Shown: piece by piece, positions 34,796 to 42,800 of the stretch
Layout of the letters: each line of letters opens with the position of its first letter
How positions within the stretch are numbered: the first letter of the stretch is position 1
Assembly (NCBI RefSeq): GCF_007829035.1
Contig: NZ_VIVQ01000003.1
Span: 186,001-250,000 of the forward strand
From: Rudaeicoccus suwonensis
GTDB taxonomy: Bacteria; Actinomycetota; Actinomycetes; Actinomycetales; Dermatophilaceae
DNA: 64,000 nt
Direction of reading: 5' to 3'
The notes under the pieces: model-generated
Seen by the model: the letters and a program-made list of their open reading frames with translations, nothing else
Told to the model about the DNA's origin: nothing
The model's database searches: none
Made by a program: the position numbers and the translations under genes

Positions 34796-34914
34796 GCGGG
34801 TCGAGTGAGTGCGTTGGCCCTCTGCGCTCGCGGGTGGGGTCGCATCGTTCGCGCGGACGTGTGGCGCCGATTGCGGCATACCGAACGGCCACCCATGAGA
34901 CCGCACGTATGACG

Positions 34915-34955
34915 CAGCAGTGGCCGGGAACGCTGCGCGCTCCCGGCCACTGCTG
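34915..34955 (-). terminator. Terminator of the membrane protein gene at 35 kb
   Basis: A 15-bp perfect stem (CAGCAGTGGCCGGGA and its complement) with an 11-base loop, immediately after the stop codon at 34962 of the minus-strand gene. Confidence 0.8.
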
Positions 34956-34961
34956 GGTGCG

Positions 34962-35564
34962 TCAGACGATCTGCGGCTCCGGCACGGCGGCGCCTCCGGT
35001 GCTAGCGGCCGTGCTGGTCGCGTTCTTGCGGCCGGCGTGCCACAGGCCGAGGCCGGCCAGGATGAGCAGCACGATCGCGCCGGCGAAGGATGCGAAGGCA
35101 GCGAGACCCGCGATGGTGCCCATCGTGGCGAACGCGTAACCGTAGAGCAGCAATCCGCGCAGGGTGTTGCCTTGGAACAGTTCGGTCTTGATCTCGGTGA
35201 GCTTCTGCGCGGTGGCCGAGTTGGGGTTGGCCGCGACGGCGGCCATCTGCTCGGTCGAGATCTGGGCGTAGGTCTTGCCGCCGCCGATCTCCTTCAGGTG
35301 CGCAGCGATGAAGTAGTCGGCATACGCCTTGGCCTGCGGACCGGTGGTCATGGTCTGACCGGAGTACTTGCCGAGTTCCTTCTTCATCAGCGGCGTGGTG
35401 AGAGCGGTGCCGCCGGGCATGGTGATCTGCTGCTGCGACAGTTGCGTGTGCACCTGGTCGCCGATGAAGCTGTGCGCCCACATCAGCAGGCCGCCCGCGA
35501 CGAGCAGGACTATGGCGATGACGACTGAGATCCAGGACACGAATCGGTCCACGAAAGCACGCAT
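34962..35564 (-). CDS. Two-helix membrane protein of unknown function
   Basis: A 200-residue protein. It has one membrane helix near residues 10-30, an extracytoplasmic segment of about 105 residues with QQITMPGGTALTTP and GPQAKAYADYFIAAHLKEI, and a second long hydrophobic region (near 138-175, probably two passes or a hairpin). A short tail rich in alanine and threonine follows. It resembles uncharacterised actinobacterial membrane proteins that begin MRxFVDRFxxWI. No catalytic motif is seen. The ATG at 35564 follows AGGAAC. A striking tandem palindromic operator lies 38 bases upstream, so its expression is probably tightly regulated. Confidence 0.7.
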   Translation of the reverse strand: MRAFVDRFVSWISVVIAIVLLVAGGLLMWAHSFIGDQVHTQLSQQQITMPGGTALTTPLMKKELGKYSGQTMTTGPQAKAYADYFIAAHLKEIGGGKTYAQISTEQMAAVAANPNSATAQKLTEIKTELFQGNTLRGLLLYGYAFATMGTIAGLAAFASFAGAIVLLILAGLGLWHAGRKNATSTAASTGGAAVPEPQIV

Positions 35565-35601
35565 GAGGTTCCTTTTTGTAAGAGTGTCGACGTGACAATC
35601 A

Positions 35602-35648
35602 ACTACTACGTTGCGTAGTAATCAAAGACTACTACGCAACGTAGTAGT
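35602..35648. promoter_or_regulatory. Tandem palindromic operator, 19-bp arms
   Basis: Two copies of the palindrome TACTACG-NNN-CGTAGTA (35604-35620 with TTG centre, 35630-35646 with CAA centre) sit 26 bases apart centre to centre. The whole 47-base block is itself a perfect inverted repeat with 19-base arms. It lies between the divergent starts at 35564 and 35735. The half-site ACTAC/GTAGT recalls BlaI/MecI-type operators, but no such regulator is encoded in the window. Confidence 0.8.
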
Positions 35649-35734
35649 CTTCACAATGCGCTCGTGCCCGCCACGCGACGGCCGCAACGCAGAACGTTCC
35701 ACCATCACGGGGCTGACGCCAGTAACGTCGGATC

Positions 35735-36310
35735 ATGAATGCGGCTCCTGCCGGCGCGGTGCCGGTGCGTCATACCTACGTCGGGCACTTGCTGCTTGCT
35801 GTCGGTGTCGTCTCGGTGCTCGTCGGGCTGCTGATGCTCTTCCTGCCCCGGCACACGCTGACCGCTCTCGGCATCGTGATCGGTCTGCAACTGATCGTGA
35901 TCGGGTTCATCCGCATCTGGGCAGTCGGCGCCTTCGTCGCCGCGTCCGGGTTGCGGGTGCTCGGAATCCTCCTCGGCGTGATCACGGTTGTGGCGGGCGT
36001 GATCTGCGTCTTCCGCCCAGGCACGTCTCTGCTGGTGATCGCGATCTTCATCGGCATCGGCTGGATCGCAGACGGAGTCGTCGAGATCGTCGCCTTCGCC
36101 AGAGGTGACGTGGCCCACCGCGGACTGGCGCTGTTCAGCGGTGCGCTCACGCTCGTCGCCGGTGTCATCGTGCTGGTTTACCCGCGCAGTTCGCTGGTCA
36201 CGCTGACCCAGGTGATCGGCGTGCTCCTGTTGATCTTCGGCATCTCCAACGTCGCCGCTGTGCTCACTGGGCGACGTGTGGTCACGGCCGGAGCAGACGC
36301 CGACGTATGA
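35735..36310 (+). CDS. HdeD-family (DUF308) membrane protein
   Basis: A 191-residue protein with six hydrophobic helices in three similar pairs (near residues 17-37, 42-62, 72-92, 95-115, 130-148 and 152-174). This is the layout of the HdeD/DUF308 family linked to acid stress in enterobacteria; in actinobacteria the function is unknown. The motif GIGWIADGVVEIVAFARG in the centre is typical. It is divergent from the two-helix membrane protein and shares the tandem operator region. Its stop codon is inside a perfect terminator hairpin. Confidence 0.85.
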   Translation: MNAAPAGAVPVRHTYVGHLLLAVGVVSVLVGLLMLFLPRHTLTALGIVIGLQLIVIGFIRIWAVGAFVAASGLRVLGILLGVITVVAGVICVFRPGTSLLVIAIFIGIGWIADGVVEIVAFARGDVAHRGLALFSGALTLVAGVIVLVYPRSSLVTLTQVIGVLLLIFGISNVAAVLTGRRVVTAGADADV

Positions 36311-36330
36311 CGGTGCGCATCGTCATACGT
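36303..36330 (+). terminator. Hairpin overlapping the end of the HdeD-like gene
   Basis: A 10-bp perfect stem (ACGTATGACG and complement) with an eight-base loop. The left arm contains the TGA stop codon. There is no T run. The CGTATGACG/CGTCATACG arms recur at other gene ends. Confidence 0.7.
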
Positions 36331-36376
36331 GCTCAATCGCATCACCATCGAATTAATCACAGAAAGCTGCATCTCC

Positions 36377-37636
36377 ATGACTGACCAGGCCAATTTGATT
36401 GAACATCAGGGTGATTCGGTGCCGCTCGACCTGATCGCCGTCTACCAGGATCTGCACGCCCACCCTGAGCTCGGTTTCGCAGAACACCGGACGGCCGGCA
36501 TCGTCGCAGAGCACCTGCGTGCCGCGGGTTACGAGGTCACCACGGGTGTCGGGCAGACCGGGGTGGTCGGTGTGCTCGAGCGCGGGGACGGCCCGACGGT
36601 GCTGCTGCGCGCGGACATGGACGCCCTGCCCGTCGCCGAAGACACCGGTCTGTCGTATGCCAGCACCCAGGTCGCTTCACGCGCGGACGGCACGACCACC
36701 CCCGTGATGCACGCCTGCGGGCACGACGTGCACACCACCTGTCTGATCGGAGCCGCGTACGCGCTGGCAGCCGACCGGGGCTGGTCCGGACGTGTGCTTG
36801 CGGTCTTCCAACCGGCGGAGGAACTCGGCCGCGGAGCCCGGGCGATGGTCGCCGACGGGCTGTTCGACCGGTTCGGCACGCCAGTGGTGGTGCTCGGTCA
36901 GCACGTCGCGCCGCTGCCGGCGGGCGTCCTGGGAGTCCGGCCAGGTCCGGCCTTTGCCGCCTCGGACTCGCTGCGGATCACGTTGTACGGCAAGGGCGGT
37001 CACGGGTCGCGACCTGAGACGACGTGCGACCCCGTGGTCATGGCGGCGTCATTCGTGATGCGCCTGCAGACAATCGTGTCGCGGCTGGTCTCCGCCAACG
37101 ATGTCGCGGTCGTCACGGTTGGTTCGATGCATGTCGGCACCGCGCACAACATCATCGCCGACGAAGCGGTGCTGCAGTTGAGCGTTCGCACCTTCGACCC
37201 AGCCGTCCGCGAGAAGGTGCTGGAGGCGATCGAGCGTTTCGCGCGGACCGAGACGCTCGCGGCCGGCAGTGATCGAGAGCCGCTCGTGGAGCTGATCGAG
37301 TCGTTCCCCGCAGTAGTCAACGACGGCGCCGCAAGTGAGCAGGCGAGCGCCGCCTTCGCTTCGCTGCCGAAGGTCATGGTGGTCGACCCTGGCAGTGTGA
37401 CCGGCAGCGAGGACGTCGGCATCCTCGCCATCGAATCCGGGGCTCCGTGCGCCTATTGGCTGCTCGGCGGTGCGAATCCGGCGTCCTTCGCGGGGGCCAC
37501 CTCGCTGCCCGAGATCCGCCAGATCGTCGCAAGTCTGCCGTCCAACCACTCGCCGCACTTCGCACCGGTGCCGGACCCGACCCTGCGCGTCGGAGTCGCG
37601 GCGCTCGTGGCGGCCGCGCGCAGTTGGTTGTCATGA
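36377..37636 (+). CDS. M20-family amidohydrolase (IAA-amino acid hydrolase-like)
   Basis: A 419-residue metal-dependent amidohydrolase of the M20D group, which includes hippurate and indole-3-acetyl-amino-acid hydrolases. Metal ligands are visible in MHACGHDVHTTC (near residues 110-121), in the glutamate pair of FQPAEELGRGARAMV (near 150) and in the late GSEDVG region. The dimerisation domain (from about 190) includes GKGGHGSRPE. N-terminal DLHAHPELGFAEHRTA is the family hallmark. The ATG at 36377 is chosen over the frame's earlier ATG within the terminator hairpin region. The gene stands between membrane-protein genes and its physiological substrate cannot be told. Confidence 0.9.
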   Translation: MTDQANLIEHQGDSVPLDLIAVYQDLHAHPELGFAEHRTAGIVAEHLRAAGYEVTTGVGQTGVVGVLERGDGPTVLLRADMDALPVAEDTGLSYASTQVASRADGTTTPVMHACGHDVHTTCLIGAAYALAADRGWSGRVLAVFQPAEELGRGARAMVADGLFDRFGTPVVVLGQHVAPLPAGVLGVRPGPAFAASDSLRITLYGKGGHGSRPETTCDPVVMAASFVMRLQTIVSRLVSANDVAVVTVGSMHVGTAHNIIADEAVLQLSVRTFDPAVREKVLEAIERFARTETLAAGSDREPLVELIESFPAVVNDGAASEQASAAFASLPKVMVVDPGSVTGSEDVGILAIESGAPCAYWLLGGANPASFAGATSLPEIRQIVASLPSNHSPHFAPVPDPTLRVGVAALVAAARSWLS

Positions 37637-37685
37637 GCGCGACGTTCCGGACAGTGCGAGGCCCGTGCCGGGCGGTCTGCTTCAC

Positions 37686-38513
37686 ATGACTCGCGAAGAA
37701 CCATCACGCCGGTTGCTCGACCGCATCGCCGGGCCGATCGACGCCTTCCACGTCATGACCGAGGCCGACGCGGCCAAGGCCAACCAGGCACTGGAGGGCA
37801 TGGTTGACGGCGATTCGGTCGAGGCCGAGATCCTGGAGGAGCTGCTTGACTCGCAGCCGCTGGCCGAGCCGGATGCGTTCCCGCCGCTGCACCGGGCATT
37901 CGTGCGGTCGCTGGAGGTCTACAACCGCAACGCGCGCCGCACACCGGCCGGGCTCAGCGCGGGCATCTTCACCCCTATCGTCACGCCGGTCGTCACGCTC
38001 CTGACCGCGACTGTCGCAAATTCCTTCCAGGACAGGGTGATTCGCGATGTGCGACGGCTGTACCTGATGCGTGAGGCGAACAGTCCAATGGGTTCACGCG
38101 AGCACCGGATGCTCGCATCAGCACGCCGGCAACTCGACGCGCTGGACGCCAACATGGCACGACGGGGCTCCGCCATACCTGCGTTTCTCGTCGGTGGTGC
38201 GGTGCTGTCGGCAGTCGCCTCGACCTTGAACGAGTTGCTGCGCAGCAACCTGGGTCGGCTGGGCCTGCTGATCGTGATCCTGCTGGTCACCATCGGGGCC
38301 TTCTGGTGCCTGGTTCGGGCAGCGGCCATCACCCGGCGACGTACTCGGCTGATTCTGGATCAGCCGATGGCGTTGCTGTGGGAGGCGATCGGAGGAGCGG
38401 GCAAACCACCGCACGAGCCCTCTCGGGCGTTCCTGGCCGCGGCCACCGTGCTGCTGATCCTGGGTTGGGTGCTCGCCCCATTGGCAGTGGCCGTGATCTT
38501 CAGCCTCACCTGA
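37686..38513 (+). CDS. Hypothetical membrane protein
   Basis: A 275-residue protein of unrecognised family. The first 90 residues are soluble and helical. Hydrophobic segments follow near residues 95-112 (ending in TVANSFQDRVI), 158-178 (IPAFLVGGAVLSAVASTL), 187-209 (LGLLIVILLVTIGAFWCLV) and at the C-terminus (FLAAATVLLILGWVLAPLAVAVIFSL). It lies 49 bases after the amidohydrolase and 19 bases before the FUSC-like gene on the same strand, so co-transcription with the latter is likely. The open frame upstream of the ATG overlaps the amidohydrolase gene and is not used. No function can be assigned. Confidence 0.7.
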   Translation: MTREEPSRRLLDRIAGPIDAFHVMTEADAAKANQALEGMVDGDSVEAEILEELLDSQPLAEPDAFPPLHRAFVRSLEVYNRNARRTPAGLSAGIFTPIVTPVVTLLTATVANSFQDRVIRDVRRLYLMREANSPMGSREHRMLASARRQLDALDANMARRGSAIPAFLVGGAVLSAVASTLNELLRSNLGRLGLLIVILLVTIGAFWCLVRAAAITRRRTRLILDQPMALLWEAIGGAGKPPHEPSRAFLAAATVLLILGWVLAPLAVAVIFSLT

Positions 38514-38532
38514 GCGGAATCGAGCATCCATC

Positions 38533-39546
38533 GTGACAGCGAGTGACCCTGTCGAAGCCCCTGCGAACGGCAAGCCGATCGGCCGGATCATTGTCGGGAT
38601 CGTCGGCTGCCTGTTGCCGCTGGCGGTCATTCTGGCGAGCCCGCTGCGGGACGACGCGGTGCTGTTCTACATCGGCTTCATGCCGTCGTTCGTAGCGTTG
38701 CCACTTGGCAGCCGTCTGTCGGCGGCGGCGGCTGGCGCGACTGGTGTGGCTGTCTTCCTCGGGCTGTTGGTGGGTCACAACGCTGTCGTGTCAGGGCTGT
38801 TCATGGCGGTCATGGGCGTCGGCGTCGCGCTTTCACACACGCGTGGGTGGCATGCACCAGCGACATACGTCGCGACGCAGGCCGGTCTGGCCGTCGTCGC
38901 GGCACCTCAGGCGCAGTCGGCAACGGGCGGGCATCACGCGGCGACATCACTGGCCAATGCGGCAGTCGTGGGCGGCGTCGCACTGTTGGCGGGGCTGTGG
39001 GTGGCCGGGATCGGACACGTGACGCTGTCGTCGGTGCGCATGCGCCCTAAGACCAGGGACTGGGACGGCGAACTGCAGATCCATGCCGCCACGCTGGCGG
39101 GCCTGCTCGGCGTCAGTACTTTCGTGCTGGTGCACTACACCGGAGGCGGGAATGCGTGGTGGATCCTGCTCACGATCCTGGTCAGTGCTGCGCCGACATC
39201 GGCTGGCAGCATCACGCGAGCGGTGCAGCGAGCCGGTGGGACCGTGGTCGGCGGTGCAGTGGCGGCCCTGCTCGTGATCGGGGTGCACGATCGGACGGCG
39301 CTGATGACGCTCGGCGTGATCGCGGCGATCGCCAGCGCGGTGAGCTACCTGCGCGCGCCGTATGGCGTGTTCGCCGGGTGCCTGACGCTCGCACTGGTGC
39401 TGCTCACCTTCGCCGAGGGGCACCGACTGCGCGGCGATGTCGAACGCGTGGGATACACCGTGCTGGCTGCAGTTGTTGTGGTGATCGCTGCACTCGTCGT
39501 CGACTATCTGACGACTCGATACAGGGCTCGACCAGTCACGCTTTGA
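38533..39546 (+). CDS. FUSC-family (aromatic acid exporter-like) membrane protein
   Basis: A 337-residue protein with ten to eleven hydrophobic segments. The C-terminal half (from about 185) has the FUSC-type sequence VHYTGGGNAWWILLTILVSAAPTSAGSITRAVQRAGGTVVGGAVAALL, found in p-hydroxybenzoate efflux-type proteins. The N-terminal half is a second, weaker copy. It starts with a GTG at 38533. It ends 42 bases before the stop of the convergent LapA-like gene. Substrate unknown; related proteins export aromatic acids or remain uncharacterised. Confidence 0.8.
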   Translation: MTASDPVEAPANGKPIGRIIVGIVGCLLPLAVILASPLRDDAVLFYIGFMPSFVALPLGSRLSAAAAGATGVAVFLGLLVGHNAVVSGLFMAVMGVGVALSHTRGWHAPATYVATQAGLAVVAAPQAQSATGGHHAATSLANAAVVGGVALLAGLWVAGIGHVTLSSVRMRPKTRDWDGELQIHAATLAGLLGVSTFVLVHYTGGGNAWWILLTILVSAAPTSAGSITRAVQRAGGTVVGGAVAALLVIGVHDRTALMTLGVIAAIASAVSYLRAPYGVFAGCLTLALVLLTFAEGHRLRGDVERVGYTVLAAVVVVIAALVVDYLTTRYRARPVTL

Positions 39547-39588
39547 CGGGTGTCGGCGGACACCGGCGAAAAGTTGTGGCGGGTTTGG

Positions 39589-39816
39589 TCACTTGCGGCG
39601 ACGGAACCAAGGGAACATCGAACCCACGATCACACCGACCACGAAGATCACGATCAACCACGTCCACGACGGGGCGGTGATGTGCCAGAACAGAAACGAG
39701 ACTCGCCCTCGCGCAGTGTTCTGCAGCACGAAGACCACTGCCAACACTGCGAGTACAACTCCGCCGATGAGGCGAGGGGAGACGGTGTGGGACTTCGATG
39801 CTGACTGCTCGCTCAT
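39589..39816 (-). CDS. LapA-domain (DUF1049) small membrane protein
   Basis: A 75-residue protein with two membrane helices (near residues 16-33 and 48-69). The intermediate sequence VLQNTARGRVSFLFWHITAP is a clear match to the LapA/DUF1049 domain (LipopolysaccharideAssembly protein A-like). The C-terminal WFRRRK is a positive cytoplasmic tail. In Gram-positive bacteria the domain is of unknown function. The gene is convergent with the FUSC-like gene and 48 bases downstream of the FHA-FtsK gene on the same strand. Confidence 0.85.
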   Translation of the reverse strand: MSEQSASKSHTVSPRLIGGVVLAVLAVVFVLQNTARGRVSFLFWHITAPSWTWLIVIFVVGVIVGSMFPWFRRRK

Positions 39817-39864
39817 GTCGCTGCCCTTCCGGTGATCGCCCGGCGTGTGCCGTGCACCTCCTGC

Positions 39865-42800
39865 CTACACGATCAGTGCAGTGTGACGCGACACCCGTGC
39901 CCGCGGGTCGGGCGGTGTGCCGATCTGAATCTCGGTCGCACGGCCGCGATGAGCGAGCACGCCACGCCCCGGGCGCGGGCGGTCGGAGGGGCCGGTCTGC
40001 ACTCCGAGCAGGTCGCCGTCACGGCGTCCGGCCTGCAGCAGTATGCCGATCTGCCGGCGTCGCAACTCGGCCACCGCGCCACGGAAAACATTGGCCACGT
40101 TGGCGGACTGCCCTGTGGCGCAGGTGATTCCACCGTTGATGCGGCTGCGGTTGATGTGTTCGGTCACGATGTCCTCCGCCGGCGTGCCGAGCATGTCGTC
40201 CAGGTCGTCGACGAGCAGGGCGCCGTCGGGATGGCGACTCAGCCACGTCGCCACGGCGGCCGGATCGTCATACGCCATCGGTTCGACACCGGGTGGAAGC
40301 GAGTCGGGAAGCTGCCCGGCACCGGCGATCCAGCAAGCGCGGCGTCCGGCCGGCAAACGATGGGCAATCGCAAGCAGGGTCGTGGTGCGGCCGCTGCGAG
40401 ATGGTCCGGCGATCAAGGCGGTCAGTTCGCCGGCGCTGCCGAGCGGCAGTCCGAGCGGTGCGGGACCGTCGCCGCCGATGCCGATGATGATCGAATTCGG
40501 CTCGGGCGCAATGGCATCCAGCGCGCAGGTGGATGGGATTCCTTCAAAGGTGCGCACACCGGATGCGGACATCGTTGCGGCGCACCGTCGGATCACCTCT
40601 GTGTCGGTGATGCCCGGATCTTCGCCGGTGAGCGCCGCCACCTGGATTTCGATCGCATCGGGGATGGTGATCCCGCGGCCAGGTGGCATGTGCTGTGGCA
40701 ATTGGGTCGCACGAATGCCGAGCAGGCTCGCATCACCCGAGTCACTGAGTCGTAGAAGGACTTTCGCAGGGAAATGCCCTGCGATTCGCCCGGTGAAGAA
40801 GGCCCGTGCACCCGTTGCCACGGTGTGGATCCCGACGGCCGGTCCGTCTCGCAGGATCTGCATGACCTCGTCCGTGAGCCGGCCGGCGGTCACCTCCTCG
40901 CTCAGGTCGGTGAAGGTCTCCCAGTCGTCGATCAACAGCAAGATGCGAGCCGAAGTCGCTGTGGTCGCGTCGAATTGCTGCTGCCGCGAACGGATCTCCT
41001 CGGTCAACCAGGTGATGAGTCGGGTCAGTCGGGTGATCTCGTCGCGGCCGATGGCAGCGCCGCACTGTGGAAGTTGCTGCAGGGACGTGAGTGAACCCCC
41101 GCCGTCGAAGACGTACATCGCCATGCCACCGTCGGGCCACCGTGCGGCAGCCTGCGCTGCAAGCGTTCGGACAGCGGCCGTGCGGCCCGATCTCGAACCA
41201 CCGACCACAGCGAGGTGCCCGTCGACGTCCGGTGCCCACGCCAACACGCGAGTGGTCTGCTCGGCAGGCAGGTCGGCGATGGCGAAGGCGATGGCAGTAG
41301 CCGGACCGATCACACCGGTCACGCTCATCGTCGCCCCGGCCAGTTCGCCGACCGAGACGGTGTCGCTCAGCGGATCCAGCCACGGTGACGGGGGAGCGTG
41401 AGCGCTCGTTGCGTCTGCCGCCTGCCGTATCGCCGCGACAGCTCGGTGCAGATCTGTTGTGCCAGAGTCGGTTTCTGGTCCGGCATCCGGCCATGCGACA
41501 GCACCTGTGCGTTCATCGACCACACCGACTTCGATGCTGCGGTCGTTCGCATCGCTGCACCCGCCGATGCGCGCTGTCTGGAACTCGACCTCCGCCGATC
41601 CGCCGGTTCGCAGGATGGCCCGCCCTGGTGCCGCGGCGTCGATACGCGCTGCCCGTGGGCTGCCGATGACATCGTGGGAATCTGCCTCCTCACGCACCCG
41701 CAACGCAATCCGCAGATTCACGTTGGCGCGGATGTCCGCAGACACCACGCCGGCAGGGCGCTGAGTCGCGAGCACGAGATGTATGCCGAGCGATCGTCCG
41801 ACCGCGGCGATGCGCACGAGACCGCTGATGAAGTCGGGTAGTTCCTCTGCCAGGACTCGGAATTCGTCGATGACAAGGGCCAGCCTGGGCAGCGGACCCT
41901 GCGGATTCTGCTGCTGATAGTCATCGATGTCCTTGGCGCCCACGTCGGCCATCAGCCGCTCGCGTCGGCGTACCTCGGCCTCCAGCGACGCCAGCGCCCG
42001 TGCAGTCAGGTGGGCATCCAGGTCGGTCACCAGGCCGACGGTGTGTGGCAACCGGGCGCAGTCACGAAAAGCGGCTCCGCCCTTGTAATCGACCAGCACG
42101 AAGACGAGTTCGTCCGGCCGGTTGGCTACCGCCAGCGAGGTGATGAGCGTCTGCAGCAGTTCGGACTTGCCTGCCCCGGTGGTGCCGGCAACGAGCGCAT
42201 GCGGACCGTCGGTAGCGAGATCGATCCACAACGGGCCTTGAGCGCTCACCCCGAGCAGCGCTCGTGTGCTGCGCGACCGTCGTTGCCAGGCAGCCGTGAT
42301 CGCAGCACCGTCGGTCGGGTCGAGCCACGAGGCCTTGCGGCATACAGCTCGCAGAGTGGCCGATGCCGGCACCGCGCCGGCCGCCACGTCGCTGGTCGCG
42401 TCCACGAGGCAGGCCAGGCCACGTGCCACCGTGGTCGTCAACGCGGTCGTGGCCAGATCAGGTAGCCCGACCACATCATCACCACCACGGGCCATGACGG
42501 TCGTGGAGTTCGGAAATTCAACAGTGGCAACGCATTCGGCTGGCAACTGACCCATCTCGTGGGCGATCGCGACAACGGCGACTCCCACCCGCCGACCCTC
42601 GCGCAACAGCCTGCCGACGTCGTGGCGGCTGCTCAGCTGCTCGGTTCCGTCGAGCATGACGACCGTGTGGACCGGCGGCTCGCCGTCCCGGCCGATCGAT
42701 GGGGCGTCTGCGACATCTTCGAGCAGGCCGTTGATCTGCTCGGCGCACCGCTCGTCCTGCGTCTCTGCGTCGCAGACGGTCGTGGCTGCCGCCGGCGACG

